Shown: positions 7,719 through 15,526 of the stretch, one piece after another
How the letters are laid out: each line of letters opens with the position of its first letter
Numbering within the stretch: position 1 is the first letter of the stretch
DNA from: CALNZV01 sp942491115
GTDB taxonomy: Bacteria > Desulfobacterota > Desulfobacteria > Desulfobacterales > UBA5852
DNA length: 64,000 bases
Assembly (NCBI GenBank): GCA_942491115.1
Contig: CALNZV010000007.1
Span: forward strand, 434,001 to 498,000
Direction of reading: 5' to 3'
Notes under the pieces: generated by a model
The model's input: the letters and a program-made list of their open reading frames with translations, nothing else
Told to the model about the DNA's origin: nothing
Databases searched by the model: none
Made by a program: the position numbers and the translations under genes

Positions 7719-10028
7719 GTGTCAAAACCCCTTGTCATCGTCGAATCCCCCACAAAAGTCAGAACCATCAAGAAGTATCTTGGAAACGACTACGACGTGG
7801 CCGCCACCGTTGGCCACATCCGAGATCTCCCCGGCAAGGAAATGGGCATTGACATCGACAACGGCTTCAAGCCCAAGTACATGACCATCCCCGGCAAGCA
7901 GAAGGTCATCAAAAACCTCAAATCCGCCGCTGGCGATGCCAAAGACATCTACCTGGCACCGGACCCGGATCGGGAGGGCGAGGCCATCGCCTGGCACACC
8001 GCAGAAGTTCTAAAAAAGAAGGACCGGCAGTTCCACCGGGTGCTCTTCCATGAGCTAACCCAAAACGCCATTCTGCAGTCCATCGCCAACCCGGAAGATC
8101 TCAACCGCGCCAAATACGAAGCCCAGCAGACCCGGCGGATCCTCGACCGGCTGGTGGGCTATCAGATTTCCCCCCTGTTGTGGAAGAAGGTCAAAAGCGG
8201 ATTGTCCGCCGGGCGGGTCCAGTCGGTGGCCGTCCGGATCATCTGCGAGCGGGAGCGGGCAATCCAGGCCTTCGACCCTGAGGAATACTGGAGTCTCACC
8301 GCCACGGTTGAAGGCGACACACCACCGCCTTTCGAGGCCAAACTGGTCCGAAAAGACGGTAAGAAAATCACCATTCCCAACGAAGAGGCGGTCAAGAGCA
8401 TCATCGATAAGGTCAAGGACGCGCCCTTCACCGTCCAGGCCGTGACCAAGAAAACCACCCGGCGCAACCCCCAGCCCCCATTCACCACCAGCAAACTCCA
8501 GCAGGAAGCCATCCGGAAGCTGCGGTTTTCGGCCCGGAAGGCCATGACCGTAGCCCAACAGCTCTACGAGGGAGTAGATCTCGGCCCTGGAGAGCCGGTC
8601 GGCCTGATCACTTACATGCGCACCGACTCTACCCGCATTGCGGCGGAGGCCGCCGAAGACGCATTGGCCCATGTCCGATCCCGTTTCGGGGCAGACTACG
8701 CTCTGGAAAAACCCCGCTTTTTCAAAAACAAAAACAAGGCCCAGGATGCCCATGAGGCCATCCGGCCAACCTCGGTGGAAAACACTCCCGAATCGGTGGC
8801 CAGCCACCTGACTCCCGAGCAGTTGAAGCTCTACAAGCTGATCTGGGATCGTTTTGTCGCCTCCCAGATGGCCCAGGCCCTGATCGACCAACTGACCCTT
8901 TCCGTCGCATCGGGAGCCTATCTGTTCACGGCCACCGGCTCTTCGATAAAATTCCCCGGCTTCATGGCCCTGTATCAAACCGTCGACGAGGAACTGGACG
9001 CCAAACGGGAAAAGAAGAAAACCGAATTGCCCGATCTGGCCAAGGGGGCCGTCCTCCGGCTAGACCGCCTCGACCCAAAGCAGCATTTCACCGCCCCTCC
9101 CCCGCGGTTTTCGGAGGCCTCTCTGGTCAAGGAGCTCGAAGAAAACGGAATCGGCCGCCCCAGCACCTATGCGTCCATCCTGTCGACGATCCGCGACAAA
9201 GGCTATGTGGACATGGTCAAGGGATACTTCCGTCCCAGCGAGCTGGGGTTTATCGTCAACGACCTCATCGTCGACAACTTTCCGGATGTCTTCGATGTGG
9301 AATTTACCGCCAGAATGGAAACCCATCTGGACCGTATCGAGCAGTCCGATGTAGACTCCTTGAAAATTCTAGAGGACTTCTACGCTCCCTTTAGGGAAAC
9401 CCTCGACAAGGCCGAAACCGGCATGCTCAATGTCAAAGGGGTCGGCCGGCAGACGGGGTTGAAATGCCCCACCTGCAATCTTGAACTCCATGTAAAGGTC
9501 GGTAAAAACGGTCCCTTCATCGCCTGCAGCGGCTACCCGGAATGCACCTATTCCAACGATTACGTGCGGGATGAAAAGGGGAATATCCGGATTCTCGAAC
9601 CCACCGGTGTGGAGGCTGTAGACCAGCAGTGTGATAAATGCGGTCGACCGATGCTCCTCAAGCGCGGCCGGTATGGAGAGTTTCTGGCCTGCAGCGGGTA
9701 TCCGGACTGCAAGCACACCCGATCCCTGTCCTCGGGCGGCACCACCACGGGAGTGAGCTGCCCTGAGAAGGACTGCACGGGGGAGTTGGTGGAGCGGCGA
9801 TCCAAGCGCGGGAAGACGTTCTACGGATGCAACCGTTTCCCCGACTGCTCTTTTGCCACCTGGGACAAACCCGTGGCCCAGTCCTGCCCGGTATGCGGCG
9901 CGGATTTCCTATTGGAGAAAACCACCAAGCGGGATGGGACCGTCCTCTCCTGTCATTCCAAGGACTGCGGTTTCCGTGTCTCGGCGGAGGCTTACGAAAA
10001 CGGCAACGGGACTGTGCCGGAGGCCTGA
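7719..10028 (+). CDS. topA: DNA topoisomerase I (type IA)
   Basis: Relaxes negative supercoils by single-strand passage. The 769-residue protein has an N-terminal Toprim domain (LVIVESPTKVRTIKKYLG, and DPDREGEAIAWH as the metal-binding part) and the catalytic tyrosine Y299 in GLITYMRTDSTRIA. The C-terminus has four zinc-ribbon-like repeats, each with Cys pairs (CPTC/CSGYPEC, CDKC/CSGYPDC, CPEKDC/CNRFPDC, CPVC/CHSKDC). The start is GTG 7719. The length and four ribbons fit deltaproteobacterial topA. Confidence 0.96.
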   Translation: MSKPLVIVESPTKVRTIKKYLGNDYDVAATVGHIRDLPGKEMGIDIDNGFKPKYMTIPGKQKVIKNLKSAAGDAKDIYLAPDPDREGEAIAWHTAEVLKKKDRQFHRVLFHELTQNAILQSIANPEDLNRAKYEAQQTRRILDRLVGYQISPLLWKKVKSGLSAGRVQSVAVRIICERERAIQAFDPEEYWSLTATVEGDTPPPFEAKLVRKDGKKITIPNEEAVKSIIDKVKDAPFTVQAVTKKTTRRNPQPPFTTSKLQQEAIRKLRFSARKAMTVAQQLYEGVDLGPGEPVGLITYMRTDSTRIAAEAAEDALAHVRSRFGADYALEKPRFFKNKNKAQDAHEAIRPTSVENTPESVASHLTPEQLKLYKLIWDRFVASQMAQALIDQLTLSVASGAYLFTATGSSIKFPGFMALYQTVDEELDAKREKKKTELPDLAKGAVLRLDRLDPKQHFTAPPPRFSEASLVKELEENGIGRPSTYASILSTIRDKGYVDMVKGYFRPSELGFIVNDLIVDNFPDVFDVEFTARMETHLDRIEQSDVDSLKILEDFYAPFRETLDKAETGMLNVKGVGRQTGLKCPTCNLELHVKVGKNGPFIACSGYPECTYSNDYVRDEKGNIRILEPTGVEAVDQQCDKCGRPMLLKRGRYGEFLACSGYPDCKHTRSLSSGGTTTGVSCPEKDCTGELVERRSKRGKTFYGCNRFPDCSFATWDKPVAQSCPVCGADFLLEKTTKRDGTVLSCHSKDCGFRVSAEAYENGNGTVPEA

Positions 10029-10077
10029 AGCCACGCCTGGGGCACGATTCTAGGCCCGAACGCCTCTGATTTTGGTA

Positions 10078-10106
10078 TTGACTTTCACGCAACCGGCTGT
10101 TATCAG
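10078..10106 (+). promoter_or_regulatory. Promoter of the ilv-leu operon
   Basis: TTGACT (10078-10083), exactly 17 bases, then TATCAG (10101-10106). Transcription would start near 10113, just before the leader peptide ATG at 10137. Confidence 0.6.
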
Positions 10107-10136
10107 GACCGGAAACGTATTGAGAGAAAAACGATT

Positions 10137-10238
10137 ATGTCTGCAAACGGTTTTCGCATCATCATTACAGGCCGGATTCTTAACCTCGTGGTCGTCCTTC
10201 TCGGTCTACCACGAGGCAACGGGGTGATAATGGCCTGA
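10137..10238 (+). CDS. Branched-chain amino acid leader peptide (attenuator ORF)
   Basis: A 33-codon ORF, MSANGFRIIITGRILN..., in which 14 of 33 residues are Ile, Leu or Val. They are clustered as III (8-10), IL (14-15) and LVVVLL (17-22). It starts 24 bases after the predicted transcription start and stops (TGA 10236-10238) just 24 bases before the intrinsic terminator stem. Size, composition and position match the ilv leader peptides of enterobacteria, where ribosome stalling at starved Ile/Leu/Val codons decides termination. The ribosome-binding site is modest (GAGAG). It has no function as a mature protein; translation itself is the sensor. Confidence 0.8.
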   Translation: MSANGFRIIITGRILNLVVVLLGLPRGNGVIMA

Positions 10239-10280
10239 CGTCGACACCAATCTGCAGCCGGCAAATCCGTTATCAGCCCC
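10184..10280 (+). promoter_or_regulatory. Transcription attenuator: alternative pairing segments
   Basis: Segment 1 CCTCGTGG (10184-10191, inside the Leu/Val codons) pairs with CCACGAGG (10209-10216). Segment 2 GGGGTGATAATGG (10221-10233) can pair with segment 3 CCGTTATCAGCCCC (10267-10280), 13 pairs with one bulge and one G-U. This would destroy the terminator stem formed by segments 3 and 4. It is a full protector/antiterminator/terminator set. Confidence 0.75.
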
Positions 10281-10303
10281 CAGCTGATAACGGATTTTTT
10301 TTT
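10263..10303 (+). terminator. Intrinsic terminator of the ilv attenuator
   Basis: Perfect 15-bp stem, AAATCCGTTATCAGC (10263-10277) with GCTGATAACGGATTT (10283-10297), 5-base loop, and a run of nine T (10295-10303). It lies 26 bases before the ilvD start. Confidence 0.9.
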
Positions 10304-10328
10304 CACGAACGAGAGGAGGCCGCCATCC

Positions 10329-11999
10329 ATGAAAAGCGATATTGCCAAAAAAGGGGTTGAACGGGCCCCCCACCGCTCTTTATTCAAAGCCATCGGCTAC
10401 ACGGACGAGGAAATCCGGCGCCCGCTGGTGGGGGTCGCCAACGCCGCCAACGCCATCATTCCCGGGCACGCCCACCTCGACGGCATCGCCAACGCCGTCA
10501 AGACGGGTATCACCATGGCCGGTGGCACTCCCGTCGAATTCGGCACGATCGGGGTTTGCGACGGCATCGCCATGAACCATATCGGGATGAGCTACTCTCT
10601 GGGCAGCCGGGAGCTCATCGCCGACACCATCGAAGTCATGGCCACCGCTCACGCCTTCGACGCCCTGGTGATGATCACCAACTGCGACAAGATCGTCCCG
10701 GGGATGCTGATGGCGGCCGCCAGGCTGGATCTTCCCACCGTTGTCGTCAGTGGAGGGCCGATGCTGGCGGGGGAGCAGCCGGGATCCGCCTGCGGGGAGA
10801 AAATCGATCTCATTTCCGTGTTCGAGGCGGTGGGCAAGGTCAAAACCGGGAAGATGACCGAAGCCGAGCTGGCCGAGATCGAGGAGGCGGCCTGCCCCAC
10901 CTGCGGATCCTGTGCCGGCATGTTTACCGCCAACTCCATGAACTGCCTTACCGAAGCCATCGGCATGGGGTTGCCGGGAAACGGCACCATTCCAGCGGTC
11001 TACTCCGCCCGGATACGTCTCGCAAAGCAGGCCGGCATCCGGGTAATGGCCAACCTCGACCAGGGGATCACTCCCCGAAAAATCATGACCGACAGGGCCT
11101 TCCGAAACGCACTCACCGTGGATATGGCCCTGGGATGCTCCACCAATACCGTTCTTCATCTGCCGGCCATCGCCCGTGAGGCCGGTCTGTCCATCGATCT
11201 GAGCCTCATCAACGACATCAGCCGCAATACCCCCCACTTGTGCTCCCTAAGCCCAGGGGGCCGGTGGCACATGGAGGACTTGAACCGTGCCGGGGGAATC
11301 AGTGCCGTGCTGAAGGAACTGGCCGCCCACGGCCTCATCCACACCGATTGTATCACCGTTACCGGAAAAAGCGTTGCCGACACCATTGCCTCGGCCGCCA
11401 ATCACAATCCGGAAGTCATTCGGCCAGTTACCAACCCGCATCGGTCCGAGGGAGGGCTGGCGGTCCTTTTCGGCAACCTGGCTCCCCAGGGGGGTGTCGT
11501 CAAACAATCGGCAGTGCGAGAGGGAATGCTCCGTCACGACGGCCCCGCCCGGGTGTTTGATTCTGAAGAAGATGCCACCCAGGCGATCATGGCCGGAGAC
11601 ATCCGGAAGGGCGATGTGGTGGTGATCCGCTACGAAGGCCCCATGGGAGGGCCTGGTATGCGGGAAATGCTTACCCCCACATCGGCCATTGCCGGCATGG
11701 GCTTGGACGCCCACGTGGCCCTCCTGACGGACGGCCGCTTCTCCGGCGGCACCCGTGGTGCCTGCGTCGGACACATCTCGCCGGAAGCTGCCCAAGGTGG
11801 GCCTATCGCCGCCGTTCAGGAAGGGGACCGAATCGCCGTCGACATCCCGGCCAAATCCATCGAACTGAAGGTCTCCACAGAGGAAATCGACCAGCGTCTC
11901 GCAGCCTGGCAGCCACCGGAACCCAGGATCAAGACCGGTTACATGGCCCGTTACGCCAGGATGGTCTCATCGGCCGCAGAGGGAGCGGTAACCACCTGA
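10329..11999 (+). CDS. ilvD: Dihydroxy-acid dehydratase
   Basis: Iron-sulfur dehydratase converting 2,3-dihydroxy-isovalerate or -methylvalerate to the 2-oxo acids of valine and isoleucine synthesis. The 556-residue protein carries the cluster-binding cysteines in MITNCDKIVPGM and CPTCGSCAGMF, plus the C-terminal LLTDGRFSGGTRG signature. ATG 10329 has AGGAGG upstream. It is the first structural gene after the attenuator, so it should feel the regulation most directly. Confidence 0.96.
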   Translation: MKSDIAKKGVERAPHRSLFKAIGYTDEEIRRPLVGVANAANAIIPGHAHLDGIANAVKTGITMAGGTPVEFGTIGVCDGIAMNHIGMSYSLGSRELIADTIEVMATAHAFDALVMITNCDKIVPGMLMAAARLDLPTVVVSGGPMLAGEQPGSACGEKIDLISVFEAVGKVKTGKMTEAELAEIEEAACPTCGSCAGMFTANSMNCLTEAIGMGLPGNGTIPAVYSARIRLAKQAGIRVMANLDQGITPRKIMTDRAFRNALTVDMALGCSTNTVLHLPAIAREAGLSIDLSLINDISRNTPHLCSLSPGGRWHMEDLNRAGGISAVLKELAAHGLIHTDCITVTGKSVADTIASAANHNPEVIRPVTNPHRSEGGLAVLFGNLAPQGGVVKQSAVREGMLRHDGPARVFDSEEDATQAIMAGDIRKGDVVVIRYEGPMGGPGMREMLTPTSAIAGMGLDAHVALLTDGRFSGGTRGACVGHISPEAAQGGPIAAVQEGDRIAVDIPAKSIELKVSTEEIDQRLAAWQPPEPRIKTGYMARYARMVSSAAEGAVTT

Positions 12000-12046
12000 C
12001 AGCGCCGGGTTAGAGGGGAAACCCGCTTCAAAGGAAGGGTATTGTC

Positions 12047-13735
12047 ATGGAAATGACCGGAGCACAGATTCTCATCGAACAACTCAAGGCCGAAGGGGTC
12101 GACACCATTTTCGGCTTCCCCGGTGGTGCCGTCATCGATATCTACGATGCCATTCACTCGTCCGACATCCGGCACATCCTGGTGCGCCATGAACAAGGAG
12201 CGGTCCACATGGCAGACGGATACGCCCGGTCCAGCGGCCGACCTGGGGTCTGCCTGGTGACCTCCGGACCGGGAGCCACCAATACGGTAACCGGCATCGC
12301 CACCGCTTTTATGGACTCGGTCCCCATGGTGGTGATTACCGGTCAGGTTCCCACCCACCTGATCGGCAATGATGCCTTTCAGGAGGTCGATATCGTCGGC
12401 ATCACCCGCCCCTGCACCAAACACAACTATTTGGTCGGTTCGGTGGAGGACCTGCCGAGAATTATCCGGGAAGCGTTTCACATCGCCAAATCGGGCCGCC
12501 CCGGACCCGTTCTGATCGACTTCCCCAAAGATATTCAAAATGCGGTCATGGACTACCGGGACCCCGGGAAAATCCATATGAAGTCCTACCAGCCCACCTA
12601 TCAGCCCAATAAAAAGCAGCTGCGGAAAGTCGTCGATCTTATTCAGGAGGCCGAACGCCCCATGATTTTCGCTGGGGGTGGCATCATCCTGTCCCGGGCC
12701 AGCGAGGAGCTGACCGCCCTGGCCAGGAAGACCCAAATGCCCGTCACCACGACCCTCATGGGACTCGGGGCCTTTCCCGGTTCCGATCCCCTGTGGCTGG
12801 GCATGATCGGGATGCATGGCACGTACCGTTCCAACATGAGCACCGGCGCCTGCGATCTGATGATCGCCGTCGGGGTTCGTTTCGACGACCGGGTGACCGG
12901 AAAAACAGACACCTTCGCCACCAATGCCAAAATCGTCCACATCGACATCGATCCGACGTCGATTCGAAAGAACGTGCCGGTGTCCATCCCCGTTGTGGGC
13001 GACTGCCGACTGAGCCTCAAGATACTCAACGAGATGCTCGACGACATCGATCTGAAACCGATCGTGACCCGCCGTCAGCCCTGGCTGAAGCAGGTCGAAA
13101 CGTGGAAGGCCGAGCACGCCCTGGCCTACAACCAGGACACCGCCACCATCAAGCCCCAGTACGTCATCGATCGACTCTATGACATCACCGACGGCAAGGC
13201 CATCATCACCACCGAGGTGGGCCAGAATCAGATGTGGGCGGCCCAGTTCTATCACTTCGACGAACCGGGGCAGTTCATCACCTCAGGGGGTCTGGGCACC
13301 ATGGGCTTCGGCCTGCCTGCCGCCATCGGGGCCCAGATGGCTTTCCCCGACCGGCTGGTGGTGGACATCGCCGGCGACGGCAGCATCCAGATGAACATTC
13401 AGGAGATGGCCACCGCCGTCCAGTACTGTCTGCCCGTGAAGGTGGTGATTCTCAACAACGGCTACCTGGGCATGGTTCGACAGTGGCAGGAGTTGTTTTA
13501 TGAAAAGCGGTACGCCTGCACCATGATGGATCACCAGCCCGATTTCGTGAAGCTGGCCGACGCCTTCGGCGCCACAGGCTTCAGGGCCAACCGACCCGAC
13601 GAGGTGGCGTCGGTCCTGAAGGAGGGACTGTCGACCCCGGGACCTGTCATCATGGATTTTGCGGTCGACAAAGAAGAAAGCGTCTATCCCATGGTCCCCG
13701 CCGGGGCCAGCGTTACCGACATGCTGCTGGTGTAG
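12047..13735 (+). CDS. ilvB: Acetolactate synthase, large catalytic subunit
   Basis: Thiamine-diphosphate enzyme that condenses pyruvate with pyruvate or 2-oxobutyrate, the committed step for Val, Leu and Ile. The 562-residue protein shows the catalytic glutamate region (LVRHEQGAVHMADGYAR, about residue 49), the FAD-domain segment GVRFDDRVTGK and the ThDP/Mg motif GDGSIQMNIQEM. LNNGYLGMVRQWQELFY is typical of anabolic acetohydroxyacid synthase rather than the catabolic AlsS form. It is 47 bases after ilvD, with AAGGAAGGG upstream of ATG 12047. It is followed by its regulatory subunit. Confidence 0.95.
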   Translation: MEMTGAQILIEQLKAEGVDTIFGFPGGAVIDIYDAIHSSDIRHILVRHEQGAVHMADGYARSSGRPGVCLVTSGPGATNTVTGIATAFMDSVPMVVITGQVPTHLIGNDAFQEVDIVGITRPCTKHNYLVGSVEDLPRIIREAFHIAKSGRPGPVLIDFPKDIQNAVMDYRDPGKIHMKSYQPTYQPNKKQLRKVVDLIQEAERPMIFAGGGIILSRASEELTALARKTQMPVTTTLMGLGAFPGSDPLWLGMIGMHGTYRSNMSTGACDLMIAVGVRFDDRVTGKTDTFATNAKIVHIDIDPTSIRKNVPVSIPVVGDCRLSLKILNEMLDDIDLKPIVTRRQPWLKQVETWKAEHALAYNQDTATIKPQYVIDRLYDITDGKAIITTEVGQNQMWAAQFYHFDEPGQFITSGGLGTMGFGLPAAIGAQMAFPDRLVVDIAGDGSIQMNIQEMATAVQYCLPVKVVILNNGYLGMVRQWQELFYEKRYACTMMDHQPDFVKLADAFGATGFRANRPDEVASVLKEGLSTPGPVIMDFAVDKEESVYPMVPAGASVTDMLLV

Positions 13736-13793
13736 ACGGAACCATACCGCACCCATCGGTTCAACGGAATCAACGCGCATGGACGAGGATCGT

Positions 13794-14282
13794 ATGAAGC
13801 AAGAAAAACACGTCATCACGATGCTGGTGGACAACGAGCCCGGCGTTTTGTCCCGGGTTGTGGGACTGTTTAGTGGACGCGGTTTCAATATCGAAAGCCT
13901 CTGCGTAGCGGAAACCGTGACCACCGGGGTATCGCGAATCACCATCGTCACCAAGGCCAACCCGCCCATTGTGGAGCAGATCGAAAAGCAGCTCAACAAG
14001 CTCATCAATGTGATCAAGGTACGCGATCTCAGTGTGGTGGATTCCGTCCAGCGGGAAATGGCGCTGATCTGTGTCAAAGCCTCCCCGGAACACCGGGCGG
14101 AAGTGCTCCGGATTGTGGACATATTCAGATGCAAGGTGGTGGATGTGGGATTGGAGCATTATATTATCGAGGTCACCGGTACCGAAGACAAGCTCAAGGC
14201 GCTGCTCAATCTGATGCGTCCCATAGGCATCAAGAAGATCGCGCGGACCGGCACCATCGCCCTTCTTCGAGAACCCAAATAG
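13794..14282 (+). CDS. ilvN: Acetolactate synthase, small regulatory subunit
   Basis: ACT-domain subunit that activates IlvB and confers valine feedback inhibition. The protein is 162 residues, the size of the longer two-domain form. The ACT domain opens KHVITMLVDNEPGVLSRVVG and carries FSGRGFNIESL (about residues 10-80). The C-terminal domain contains the IVDIFRCKVVDVG region. ATG 13794 is chosen for the GAGGAT site just upstream; ATG 13779 is possible and would add five residues. It could carry either the ilvN or ilvH name; ilvN is used by position next to ilvB. Confidence 0.93.
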   Translation: MKQEKHVITMLVDNEPGVLSRVVGLFSGRGFNIESLCVAETVTTGVSRITIVTKANPPIVEQIEKQLNKLINVIKVRDLSVVDSVQREMALICVKASPEHRAEVLRIVDIFRCKVVDVGLEHYIIEVTGTEDKLKALLNLMRPIGIKKIARTGTIALLREPK

Positions 14283-14387
14283 TCTGCCGCCCCAGGGCAG
14301 CGGCATCAGCCTTTGTCGACGGATCGAGCCGACACCCTGACAACATAAACCCATAGAAATTGGGAATCCATCAGAAGGAGACAACAC

Positions 14388-15437
14388 ATGGCACAAATTG
14401 ATTTTGGAGGCGCAATCGAGGAGGTCATCACCTCGGAGGAATTCTCCCTGGACCGCGCTCGAAACGTCCTGAAAGATGAAACCATTGCGGTACTGGGATA
14501 CGGGGTTCAGGGGCCGGGACAAGCCCTCAACATGCGTGACAACGGCGTCCAGGTGATCGTCGGGCAGCGGGAGGGCGGCGCGTCTTGGGATCGGGCCGTG
14601 GCCGACGGCTGGGTTCCCGGTGATACCCTCTTCCCCATCGAAGAAGCGGCCAAGAGAGCCACCATCATCCAGTATCTTTTATCCGACGCCGGCCAGTCGG
14701 CACTGTGGCCGACCATCAAGGCCTGCCTCAACGAAGGCGACGCGCTCTATTTTTCCCACGGGTTTTCCATCGTCTACAAGGATCAGACCGGGGTAGTCCC
14801 CCAAAACAACGTCGACGTCATTCTGGTGGCCCCCAAGGGCTCCGGTACCACCGTTCGGACCAACTTCCTCGACGGCAGCGGAATCAACTCCAGTTTTGCC
14901 ATATTCCAGGATTTCACCGGCAATGCCAGAGAGCGCACTCTGGCCGTCGGCATCGCCATCGGGTCGGGTTACCTCTTTCCCACCACGTTCCAGAACGAGG
15001 TGTTCAGCGACCTCACCGGCGAACGGGGAATTCTGATGGGGGCGCTGGCGGGGGTGATGGAGGCCCAGTACAACCTCTTGAGGAGCAAGGGCCACAGCCC
15101 CAGCGAATCCTTCAACGAAACGGTGGAAGAGCTGACCCAGAGCCTTATTCGCCTGGTGGCCCAAAACGGCATGGACTGGATGTTCGGCAACTGCAGCACA
15201 ACGGCTCAGCGGGGCGCCCTGGACTGGGCCCCTAAATTCCGGAAGGCCGTGGAACCGGTTTTCGCAGATCTCTACGACAGCGTCGTATCCGGCAGCGAGA
15301 CACGGCGGGTCATGGAATCGTGCAGCACGCCGGACTATCGGGAGAAACTCCAGAAAGAACTGGACGAAATCGGCAACTCCGAAATGTGGAGAGCCGGTGC
15401 GGCCGTCCGCTCCCTGCGCCCTGAAAACCGAGGGTAG
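14388..15437 (+). CDS. ilvC: Ketol-acid reductoisomerase (eukaryote/Bacteroidetes-like form)
   Basis: NAD(P)H- and Mg-dependent isomeroreductase converting acetolactate or acetohydroxybutyrate to dihydroxy acids. The 349-residue protein has an N-terminal Rossmann fold with GYGVQGPGQALNMRDNG instead of the usual GYGSQGHAHALNLRDSG. The SHGFSIVYKDQTGVVP, LVAPKGSGTTVR and C-terminal NETVEELTQSL segments resemble the Ilv5/Bacteroidetes lineage rather than the common bacterial class I enzyme. The start ATG 14388 has a strong AGAAGGAGA. The metal-binding DLTGERGILMG is intact. Confidence 0.93.
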   Translation: MAQIDFGGAIEEVITSEEFSLDRARNVLKDETIAVLGYGVQGPGQALNMRDNGVQVIVGQREGGASWDRAVADGWVPGDTLFPIEEAAKRATIIQYLLSDAGQSALWPTIKACLNEGDALYFSHGFSIVYKDQTGVVPQNNVDVILVAPKGSGTTVRTNFLDGSGINSSFAIFQDFTGNARERTLAVGIAIGSGYLFPTTFQNEVFSDLTGERGILMGALAGVMEAQYNLLRSKGHSPSESFNETVEELTQSLIRLVAQNGMDWMFGNCSTTAQRGALDWAPKFRKAVEPVFADLYDSVVSGSETRRVMESCSTPDYREKLQKELDEIGNSEMWRAGAAVRSLRPENRG

Positions 15438-15526
15438 ACGATACCCCGAACGACCGAGAACCGGCCAGGGCGCCTTCCCGGTCTTCGACGACATCCCAGG
15501 GGGGGAATGCCCCCCAAGGAAATCCA

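Noticed and set aside
11951..13255. 434-codon open frame on the minus strand inside ilvB
   Set aside because: Antisense shadow of a GC-rich gene; its residue pattern (Gly, Asp, His rich) is that of a reversed coding strand.
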